Shown here one piece after another: positions 40,801 through 52,800 of a DNA stretch of 64,000 nt. Numbering within the stretch: the stretch's first letter is position 1; the number at the start of each line of letters is the position of its first letter. Made by a program: the position numbers and the translations under genes. The DNA is from Serripes groenlandicus (taxonomy: Eukaryota; Mollusca; Bivalvia; Cardiida; Cardiidae). The DNA lies in contig JASEVX010000001.1 in NCBI GenBank assembly GCA_031761405.1, forward strand, positions 111,850,025 through 111,914,024, written 5' to 3'. The notes under the pieces were generated by a model that worked only from the letters and a program-made list of their open reading frames with translations, did not search any database and was not told the origin of the DNA.

Positions 40801-43800
40801 GTACATCATGAGCAATTTCTTCCTTTTCTCTCAAAGTCTGAAACTATTATTACTGTTTAAAACATTTAATTTCAATATTTACCTCAGACGCTTTCAAAGC
40901 AGATGGATGACAACAAATATCGTATTGGGTAAACAAATAAGATATGACAAAAGGACGTATAAGTTTCAAAATTATTCTTTAATTTATTTTCAGATGTGTT
41001 TTTTCTCTCTCAGATATTTTAATTAAGACAACTGTAAAAATATACAGTATATAAAGTGTAAGTTAGCAATGGTCAAGATCAAACTACAAATATGATGTCA
41101 ATGTTATCTTAACCCTTTCCCTCATATAGACGCTTTCTGACGCCTCTGCAGCAGACGGCTTTTTTAAAACATAGTGACAAAAGAAGAAATTGCTCAAGAC
41201 GAGCAATTTCTCCTTTTGACACAATGTTTTCCAATTTTAGCCATAGGTTATCCATTCAATTATAGAGATTTTCCATGTTTTGACAAAATATGTTCAAAGT
41301 CGTCTGCTGCAGAATTGTCGTATGAGGGAAAGGGTTAAGTCTACAGTTTGTCTGTTAGAATGAAAGGGACAAATGTCTTATCAGTCAATGTTATGACCTT
41401 ACCTTACCTTATCATACTCTGGTATATAAAAATATTAACCCTTTTCTCACATGCAGACGCAATATGATGCATCTACAACAGACAACTTTTTGTAGCAAAA
41501 GGAGAAATTGCTCAGTCTGACCAAGGTATTCCCAGTTCACTATCTAGTAGCAAAAGCATACCTTATCCCTCCATCCCTCAATCACATATAACAAACTTGC
41601 AGAACATGACTTTGATAAAGTTAGTCGAAGATGTGGAAAATATAAAGTAAAGGTATAATCATTGAATCGAGTTGAAATCATTGAGGTATAAAGATAAATG
41701 TTCCTCCAACCAAATTTTTTTCTTTTGCCATAAAGGTTTTCAAATGTTTTCTGCTGCAAATGTGGCTCTATGTGGGAAACGGTGTTTAAAATGAAGACTT
41801 CTCACATATAGACGATTTCTGACGCCTCTGCAGCAGACGAGCTTTGAAAACATTGTGGCAAAAGGAGAAATGGCTCAAACCGAGCAATTTCACCTTTTGC
41901 AACTATGTTCTCAACTTTTTTCAGCAATTATACCTGCAGTTATAGATATTTTCCATATTTTCCCCAGGAAGTATTATTGCTGTATTTGGGAAAGAAAATC
42001 TTTTAATATAAGTCCTACCTTTCTATCAGCAGATCGACTCTTGATATGTTCCCAGGTTTGTTGTAGTAGTTGTAAATTCTGTTTGATGTTAGAGGCAGAT
42101 GGTTCCCGGCTTTTCCTCACCAATTTGTTACCATTGGTCAATAATCTACCAATAACTGGTTCCAGGTCCTGTAACTCATTGTGTACCTCCTGCAATAAAA
42201 AGTATTTTTCATCCGTTATTCCCGACTTACAGAATAAACTGTATGTATAATTCTCAGTATTTCAGTATTTCAAAACCAAAATCTGGTATGAATGATAAAC
42301 AGAGGTTTATTGTTTGCTTTTGTGAAAGATTGAGATGTATTTCCATTAAACGAAAACTAAGTGTCACATGACCACTCTCAAAAATATATTTTTTGATGTT
42401 CATGAAAATAAATACATTTCAATGTTTCAGCAATAAACCCTTCCCCCACTTGCAGTGTTTTTACTTCTATTCAATAATTAAACTTACATTGAACGACCTT
42501 TAATTGTCATGTATTACCTTGAATGATTCGATTCATCTGCTGCAGATTTGTGATGGACTGATCTTATCTCACAATTGATGACAAATTAACAATGCAGACC
42601 AAAAGTATGATGGAAATTAATTCTAAACAGAAAAATTATGGTTCAAAACCATATTAACACTTTCCAACATACAACAAATCTGCAGCATACAAATTTTAAA
42701 TTCATATAGGCAAGAAAATGCAAAATCTCTTTAAATGAAAGTAGAATTAATAGAGTGGAAAACATTGTGGGGGGAAAAAGGGAAGTTATTTCTCCTGTTG
42801 CCATTTTTACAAAAGCTGCTGATGAGTCAAAATATGTCTGCAGGTGGGAAGAAAGGGTTAAAAGGCAAATAGTTAAATATTACAGAGGCAGTTCAAACTT
42901 CTTAACGATTAACCCTTTCCACATATAGACGCTTTCTGATGCCTCTGCAGCAGAGGACGCACTTTTCAAAAACGCTTTGACAAAAGAAGAAATTACTCAA
43001 AACGAGCAATTTCTCCTTTTGCCACAAAGTTTTCAACTCTTTTCAGCATGTACACCTTTATTTTTTGAGATATTCCATACTTCTGTCTACATTTTTACAA
43101 AGTTGTTTGCTGCAGATTTGTTTTATGTAGGAAAGGTTTAAAGAAAATGTGTGTAAGCAATCTGGTTAACATTGAGAAAGTGAGAGGTCCAAGTTACAAC
43201 TAGGGCTTTTATAAATGCAGCCATATATTAACCCTTTCCCTCATACGACAATTCTGCAGCAGACGACTTAGAACATATTTTATCAAATAATAGAAAATCT
43301 CTATAATTAAATGGATAACCTATGACTAAAAGTGGAAAACATTGTGGCAAAAGGAGAAATTGCTCGTTTTGAGCAATTTCTTCTTTTGTCACTATGTTTT
43401 CAAAAAGCCGTCTGCTGCAGAGGCGTCAGAAAGCGTCTATATGAGGGAAAGGGTTAAAGCCATTGGTGAGCCTGTGGGTAGTCTGATGAGCCTCCGAGTC
43501 TTCACCGTTTTCATATTTAACAACACCAACTTGTTGTCCTCAATGTGGGTCACATACTAAGCATCATTTGTAATTTAGAGCGCATTATACACTCTTTATA
43601 CATTATACACTCTTTAATGAAGAAGATGTTTTAGTCTATTGTACCAATGATTAATAGCATGTCTCACATTTAGTTGCATTTTTTTTAAAAAAGATGTTTG
43701 CAGCAGAAGACTTTGGAAAAGATTCTGGCAAAAGGAGAAATTGTTATATTGTAATATTTTGGCCTAGATATTTTCAAAGTTGTCTGCTGCTGATTTGTTT

Positions 43801-46800
43801 GCATGAGGAAAAAGGATGGTATACTTTTAACCCTTTCCCTCATATAGACGCTTTCTAACGCCTCTGCAGCAGACAGCTTTTTGAAAACATAATGACAAAA
43901 GAAGAAATTGCACAAAACGTGCAATTTATCCTTTTGCCACAATGTTTTCCACTTTTTGTCATAGGTTATCCATTCAATTATGGAGATTTTCTATGTTTTG
44001 ACAAAATACGTTCAAAGTCGTCTGCTGCAGAATTGTCGTATGAGGGAAAGGGTTAAAAGGTTTGGAATCTACTATACTGTATAATGAATGAATTATGGAT
44101 AAGCAGAAGGATGTATGTAGTATAAGGTTCAGGATGAAAGGGACTCCTTACATTGATCAATGCGTTCTTGAATTTTAGTCTTCTTATAACAATGCAGATT
44201 CATTCATCAAACATTTGGTAAAAATTCCTTGTTATTACTATTTAATTCTCATTAATATTTACTGTTAAATCTGTGAGCCTAGTACCACACACACACACAC
44301 ACACACACCCATAACACTAGAACAAAGTTAACCCTTTCCCACATGTAGCGACATTTTCATGTCTTTGAAGCAGACAACTATTACTACAAATCTTTCATGG
44401 TTTTGCCGTATGAGGGAAAGGGTTAACTCTTTCCCACATATAGAAACCTTCTCATACCTCTGCAGCAGATGACTTTTGAAAACATTGTAAAAAAGGAGAA
44501 ATTGCTCAAAACAAGCAATTTCTTCTTTTGCAACTATTTTTTCAACTCATTTCAAGAATTAAACTTTCATTTATAGAGATTTTCCGTATTTTTGCCTAGA
44601 TGATTTCAAAGTCGTCTGCTTCAATTTTGCTGTATGTGGTGAGAAAGGGAACAGTGTTGATCATGTTTGAAAATTGTTAAGTCATTTTCCTATCAGTACA
44701 GCTAAACGGATTTGCAAATACAGTGGTTGTGCTTATATTAAATTGAGTCAGTTCAAACCTACTTTGATTTCAAGATTGTCACGGATAAGTGGAGAATCAA
44801 ACAGTTACGGTTAACCCTTTCCCATATATAGACACTTTCTGATGCCTCTGCAGCAGACGACTTTTGAAACACTGTGGAAAAGGAGCAATTGCACCTTTTG
44901 CCACAATGTTTTCCACTCTATTCACTATTATACTTGCATTTATAGAGATATTCCATATTTTTATATTACTGTTATCAAAGTCGTCTGCTACACAGAATTG
45001 TTGTATTAAAACCATAAAAGTGCAACTAGTTCTTGGTCTACATTGTTTAGAAGACTTCATCTTCATGTAGCCTTTAACAAAACAGTTAACAAAATAAAGC
45101 ACACTAGTTATTCAACACACACATGAAGTTTTAAGAATGAAAAGGCACGAACAAAAATTCCTCCCAATTTGTTTGTATGGTGTTTAACACCAGTTTAACA
45201 ATTTGTCACGTTATATCATGGCATTTCTTGGGTAAGTTACCAGTACTTCCAGTACATTTATCCTGACCCAGCCAATCAGTCGCAATGCTAACTCCATAAC
45301 CCTGAGTACCAAAGAGGGAAAGTCATTACTACCATTTTTTAAGTCTTTGGTTTGACACAGTCTGGGATCCAACCCAGGCAAACATACAGAAAATAGTTTT
45401 CAATGAACAAATTATTATTAGATAGTGATTAAAACATTGTGGCAAAAGGAGAAATTGCTCACTATGAGCAATTTCTACTTTTGCCACAATGTTTTCAAAA
45501 GTCTTCTGAAGGTGGAAATTGGTTAAATTTGAGATCTAATCAGTTCCAATCAATTAAGAAACCAAAACCGAACCCTGTCTGACATCTCTGCAGCAGATTA
45601 CTTTTGAAAACTTTGTTGCACAAAAAGAACTTGCTTATTATGTTGCCACAATATTGTCAACTCCATTCAATGATTAAACTTTCATTTATTTATTTAACCA
45701 AATGTTTTAAAAGTCATCTGCTGCATATTTATCCTATGAGAAATATTTTAATGGCTAGGATATTTTCTCATTTCTGTACTCGAAGGTGTAATAAAGCCGT
45801 GGAAGACTGTGCATTAAGTGTGTCAGTATATTTTGGTGTTAGGCAGACAAAAGCCATTCCTTCTTACCAGCCAATTTTTCCACAATGTACTATACTGAAT
45901 GGGCACACCAAAGCGCTGATATTCATGAGAAACACTAATGATCTCCAATGCACTTAAAACACTCCCAAACTGAAAATCGGTGACATCAGAGGCGGTAAAC
46001 ATTTTGAACAGATAAAAGGCAATTGTTCACCCTGGCTTCCAAAAGATCAATTTAACATCAACACTTTCCTGATTGAACATGCATTTGATGCATCTGCAGC
46101 AGATAATTCTTCAAAACATTCTGGAAAAACACAAAATTGCTCATAATGAGTAATTTGTTTCAATATTTCCACGATGTTTTCAACAAATATATATTTACTT
46201 TTAGAGAATTTTTATATTTTTGTCTAGAAGTTTTCAAAGTCATCTGCTTCAGATTTGTTGTATGTGGGAAAGGGTTAAGTAAAAGGAACCATCTGACCCT
46301 TGAAATGCCAGGAATAGTAATATATCTTCTCCCTGAACATAACCTGTTCTTTGAAGTACACAATCAAAAGCAACTTAACCCTTTCCCACCTGCAGATGCA
46401 TTTTGACGCAACAGCAGCAGGCAACTTTTAAAAACATTGTGGCCAAAGGTGAAATTGCTCATGACTTTATGTAATGATTAAGCTATCTTTTACGGAGATT
46501 TTTCAGGTTTTTGTCACTATCTTTTCAAAGTTCCTGCAGGTTTGTTGTATGCGGGAAAGGGTTTAAGTTTGGACAATGTCATATAACTTGGTAAGGATTC
46601 ATGCAAAATATGTTAAATCAAACTCAACAACTGGCGAGTTAACTTTTCATGATAAACCATTAATATACACTCTCAGCAAAATAAATAGTTTAAATTTCTC
46701 ACAATCTCATAATTCAAATGGTTCAAACTTTCCTTTATTTTCTTGAGATACTTTCAATATGGAAGGGTCTAAATATATCTTAACCCTTTCCCACAAACAA

Positions 46801-49800
46801 CAAATCTGCAGCAGACAACTTTAAAAAACATAGTGACAAAAACCTGAAAAATCTCCATAAAAGATAGCTTAATAAAACATTGAGGCCAAAGGAGAAATTG
46901 CTCATCATGAGCAATTTCATCTTTGGCCACAATGTTTCAAAAGTCATCTGCTGCTATTGTGTCAAACAGCGTCTGCAGGTGAGAAAGAGTTCAAGAGCAA
47001 TGGCTTAATCCTTTCCCACATACAGACGTTTTCTGATGAATTTTGAAAATATTGTAAAAAAGTTAAAAATAGTTATGCATTTATACATAAATATTTTTCA
47101 TAGTTTTGTATCAATGTTTTCAAAGTATTGGTGTATGGGGAGAAGAGTTAAATAATTTAAAATTTCACCGTTGACAACGTACCATGAATTTTTCAAGCTG
47201 TTCCCGTGCTGTTTCCGGAAGTCCTCCCACCGGTCTTGATGTAATTAGCATTCCCTCGATCTGTCCTAAGCGTACCAAAGTCTTCTCCATTTCATCAGAA
47301 AACTCTTTCGCCTGAAAAACAAACAAAAAATTCTTTATCTTTAGCCACCTGATATGTTATTTTATTGTTTTCTGTATGAAAATATGAGATAAACATTGCA
47401 AACAAGAGGACCATAATGGTCCTAAATTGATCACCGATTTAATAAAAATCATATTTCTGTCTAGATATTTACAAAGTTGTCTGCCAAAGATTCGTTTTAT
47501 GCGGCAAAGTGTCAATAGGGGACCAGTTATACTAAATGACTTAATTCAGTTTAGAAATGAGTACAAGTTCTTTTTTTAATCACAATATAAACTCACTTCT
47601 TTCAAAGATTCCTCAAGTTCTGTTTGCCTGTTTTGACTCTTTTCCTGTACTTTATTCCACATTTTCATCATGTCATCAAGTTTCCTCTTCGTGGTCGATG
47701 ATTTGTCAGCACCAAGATTTTGCTGACCTGCTTCACGGATAGATCTTATGCTTGGTTCATGAGCACCGATATCATTTTTAAGGACCTGAAAAATAAATTA
47801 AATATACATGCAGAAATATAATGTGCTCCATTTGCTATGTCATTTGTAATGTTTATTTGTGTATTTTGTTTTTCTCACGGGTCATGTGGCCTATTGAACT
47901 TATATTTGAAATAAACTTCTATAAAAATTCACATTCATTTAAAACCCTTATTCGTTTTATGTAAAAACAACTGATATTTGTTAACATACAAACATTACAA
48001 AAATTTAACTTACGTTGGAGTTTATATTTATTTACATCAACTGTGAAACCTATATTAATCTCTCCTAATATCTGTTGTCCACAGAGAGAGTTAAAAAATC
48101 CCAAAGGTTGACCATAGCTTTACCGTTTTCCACATTTGACAAAGCTGCAGCAGATGACTTTGAAAATATCAAGGCAAGTTTGTTAAAAATCTCTATAAAA
48201 CAAAAGTTTAATGATTGAAAAGAGTTGAAATATTTTGAGGAATGGAGAAATCATATCATGAGTAATTTCTCCTTTTGCCACAAAATTTACAAAAGTTGTC
48301 TGCTTCAGAGGCGTCAGAAAGCGTCCGTTGGAAAGAGATAACTCAGTTGAGCTACTCTTTCATTTACAGATAGTCCCTAAGATCTTTTCAGTCATCTGCA
48401 GTAGATGTGTTAAAACATTGTGGCAAGAGGAGATATTGCTCATTGGGAGTAATTTCTACTTTTGACACTATTTTTTAAAAAGCGCCTGCTGTAATTGTGT
48501 CCGAATGTGTCTGCAAGTGTGAAATGTTTGAAGTAACTTACTCTATGTTTGGCCAGCTCTATTTCCACCTGTTTTCTGTCTCCAAACACCGGTTTGTTCT
48601 CGTCCAAGGTTTGGTCAGTCTTGTCTAACCAAGCCAACAACTCATTCATGGCATGTTCAAACTGGCCAACATTCAACATCCCCAATTGTAGGTCTCTTTG
48701 TCTGTTGAAAAATGGACAAAGGATTAGAAATGTATTTGAATTAATAATTTGCTTTCAAAATGTCTTAGAAAGGTTCTACCACATATAAAACATTTTGAAA
48801 ACTTTCCTATTGCCAAACTGTTTTCAACTCCCTTCAATAATTATAGTCGCAGATTGTCTGTAAAAGTAACCCTTTCCCTCATAAGACACTTTCTGATGCC
48901 TCTGAAGCAGAAATCTTTTGAAAACATTGTGACAAATGAAGAAATTGCTCAAAACAAGCATTTTCTCCTTTTGCCACAATGTTTTCAACTCTTTTTAATA
49001 ATTAAACTCTCACTTATGGAGATTTTTCACGATTTTGTTTATAGGTTTTCAAAGTCGTCTGCTGCAGATTTGCTGTATGTGGGAAAGGGGTAAGGTACAG
49101 GTTACCAGTTGGGCTTTATTCTAGTTTTATATCCAAAGTTACTTTTACAGCTTGATTATCAGTAGATCGAATGACAAGGCACTGGTGAGACTGTCAGACC
49201 CAAATCTTCATTGTTTACAGATTCAAACAGGGCCACCCCTTTTTTTTCCCTGAAGCGGCTAACTTATCACTTCTACATGTTTGAAAATACTACTGTTTTA
49301 ACCTGCTTTTTTATTATCTCAGATGCATTCAGCCAAGCTGTGATCTGTTAAATGAAAGAGAAAACAAGCGCACTAATGACCTTCCTATATTCGTTAAAAA
49401 GTTGAGTTAAAAAGAAAAAAAAGAACATTTTAGTTACCTGTCTCCAACTCCAGTCAATAAACCTGTCCATCTTTTTTGTACCTTATCCATAGGCTCTTTT
49501 ACAACCACAGCCTGGTCTGGGCTCGAGTCCTTGACCAGCTCATTGGCTTGTTGGTTCAGTGATTCAACATCTACATGCTTTGCCTCTACTTCAGATTTAA
49601 ACAGCTGCAAAGAAAGTGTAACAGAATGTTTAACAAGAGATATTTGTTAAATGTTATTCTTATAAAACATTGTCTGTATATGAAAAAAGTTTATGGTAAT
49701 ATTTCCGAAACATTTTAAATATGATATTTTATAGTTGGGGTAAAAAAGGATTGTTTGAAACTTAAAACATACAGATCTATTAAGTTCCTACTTAGTTTCA

Positions 49801-52800
49801 GAACATTTTGAAAACATGGTGGCAAAAGGAGAAATTGATCAAAACAAGATTTCTCCTTATTGCCACAATGTTTTCAACTCTATTCAATAATTAAACTATT
49901 CCCTAATTTTGTCTATATGAATTAAAGTTGTCTGCTGCAAATATGTTGTATGTGGGAAAGGGTTAAGTTTGATATTGAGATAAGAACACTCTTAGACTGG
50001 GGAAATGCTTAAAGCATTTCCCAATTTCTTTAAGTTTGATACTGAGATAAGAACAACCTCAGACTGGGGGAAATGCTTATTTCCCACTTTCTTTATGTTT
50101 GATACCGAGATAAGAACAATGTTTGACTTGGGAAAATGCTTATTTCCCACCCTCTTTAAGTTTGATACTGAGATCAGAACAACCTCAGACTTGGAAAAAT
50201 GCTTATTTCCCACCCTCTTTAAGTTTGATACAGAGATAAGAACAACCTCAGACTTGGGAAAATGCTTATTTCCCACTTTCTTTAAGTTTGATACTGAGAT
50301 AAGAACAACCTCAGACTTGGGAAAATGCTTATTTCCCACTTTCTTTAAGTTTGATATTGAGATAAGAACAACCTCAGACTGGGGGAAATGCTTATTTCCC
50401 ACTTTCTTTAAGTTTGATATTGAGATAAGAACAATGTTAAACTGGGAAAATGCTTACCTTTACTTCATTCCACTGATCTTTGATTTTATCAAAATTGGCC
50501 CCAACTGGACCAAACTCATTCAGCTTGACCTCTCTCTTTTGTAACCAAACCAACACTTTCTGAAATCACAATTGTTATATCTTTCACACTATGTAGCAAT
50601 TAATTCATATCATAAAAATGTATTCCAATCCTTACTCACCTGCAGCCATCCACTTTGAAACCACTGTGGCTACTAGGAGAAATTGGCTCATAATGAAAAA
50701 TTCCGATTTTGTCAAAATGTTTTTAAATTCAATCAATTATTATATTTTCATTTATAAAGATTTTAAATGTCTTTGCATTTATATTTTCAAATTTATCTGA
50801 TGCTGGGAAAGGGTCAAGAATAGTTATTATGGAAGATAGACATTTGAAAACTTGACTAAGTCAAAGGCTTCATAAATGCAGATTCAATAACCTATTTCAT
50901 TTTTTATATTTTATTGTAATCAGTCCTCAATTATATTTATCTCAGAAATGGAAAATGTTCTTGTATATGATTTCAATTTGAGTAATTTCTTCATTTTGAA
51001 CAGTATTTTTCAAAAGGACTTTAAGGTGTTAAAAGTCACATCACATTCACCTTATTTTAGCAATACATGTGTATTCCCTGAAAAAAACACAAGTTCTTGC
51101 AATAAGTTTATGCTGACACCGGCATATCAGTCATCATTCTAACACGAAATCCCCGGCACTGAAGCGAAATGTCAATAGTGGCTACAACTATTTTTAAATA
51201 CAAGAGTATTCAAAGGAAGAAGTGTGTCACCTACCAATCAGTCAGTAAATGATGGACAGAGAAGTGATCCCTATGTGTCACCCTACCAAGATTTGTGACT
51301 CAAGATGCTGTATGTATTAGACAAATATCTAAACTAAAAAAACTAAAAGGGAATAACATGCTTACCATGAGCTGTTCTTGGAAATGCATGGACTTTTCTA
51401 GAGCATCTTCTAGTGTCCTTGACCTCTTGTCAAAGTCGGATGTTATCGACAAAATATTGGTATCAAGGTCATCAATGTTCTTCTGGACTTCTGGTTTTTC
51501 GGGGTCACCGCACAAGGTCATCAGCTGTTCTCCTGTCTGATGCACTTCTTCAAGGTCAAACTGGGTAGATTCAATGCCTTCTCTCATGGCCTGTAATATG
51601 AGATAATATTTATGTACTGTATGATTACTTGGGGTTTTGAAACCAGAAGATGAAAAGTGTATAATTCAATTACAATGTTGATAAACAGTTGAAAACATAG
51701 AGGAAGAAAGTGAAATTCCTAATCTTGAGCAGTTTTTCCTTTCTCAGAAAGTTCTAAAAATTCTCTGTATCAAGAAAAGGGTTAATAAAGAAAAGTTTAT
51801 TAAACAAATTTGCACAAGTTAAGACGAGCTAAAAATGTAAGTGATTGGTCTTTATATTAATTATTACAATGGCTGAACAAAAACTCACTAGTCTACACTA
51901 TAACCTTTATCTACACGCAGACACATTGTTGCACATGACTTTTAAAAACATTCTTGCTGAAGCAGAAATTGCTCATGATTCTCTTTTTGCCCCAATGTTT
52001 TCAACTCTATTCAAGAAGTATATATTCATTTAGAGAGAATTTCCATTATTCTGCCGGTATGTATTCAAAGTTTGCTGCAGATTTGTCAAATGTAGGAAAA
52101 GGATAACCTACCTCAAGGTGCTCCTGTTGCTCCCTTATAAGAGATGGCTCCAAGGCAGGAGGCTCTTGGTTAGATAGGGACTCCGACAGGTCTTTTAGTG
52201 TTTTTGTTAGTCCAGACAGTTCATCCCAGAACTTATCAGATACTTCCAGGGTATCCTCTAGTCTGTTGTTCCTTTCTTGAGCAGAATCCCCAATCTTTTC
52301 ATAAAGGTCTACCAGGTCTCTAAGTTTAACTTTCACATCTAGGTAAAACAAAAGGAATATTTCTTACAACATGTAATTACCAATATTAATCTGGGTCTGA
52401 CAGTCGTGTTTAAGCATTCACCGCTGCCAACTTGTATTAAGCAGCCAGTTTAACCATTTCCGTCATACAACAATTCTGTAGCAGACGACTTTGAACATAT
52501 TTTGTCAAAAAAATAGAAAATCTCTATAATTGAATTGAACTATGACTAAAATTGGAAAACATGGTGGCAAAATGAGAAATTGCTCGTTTTGAGCAATTTC
52601 TTCTTTTGTCACTATGTTTTCAAAAAGCTGTCTGCTGCATAGGCATCAGAAAGCGTCTTTATGAGGGAAAGGGTTCAGCATCCAGCGTAAGGTTAACACC
52701 TATATTTCTATATTTAACTCTTTTCCCTCATACAACAATTCTGCAGCAGACGACTTTGAACATATTTTGTCCAAACATAGAAAATCTCTATAATTGAATG

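Larger units (their letters stand above)
42190..47182 (-). other. 5 kb intron between w17 and w18
   Basis: Largely TTAA elements laid almost end to end (at least twelve), with an AC microsatellite, one SINE copy and AT-rich DNA. No exon-like sequence noticed. Confidence 0.75.

Noticed and set aside
43342..43560. Recurring small frames reading like [21 protein letters not shown]
   Set aside because: They recur wherever a TTAA element occurs, on either strand, because they translate its hairpin. No start context, splice pair or conserved C-terminus.
49992..50544. Long open frames on both strands (136 and 179 codons) with a regular 21-residue repeat
   Set aside because: They translate a 62-63 bp satellite whose unit is close to a multiple of three. 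Read-through from exon w13 stops after a few codons, and the w13 donor is strong.
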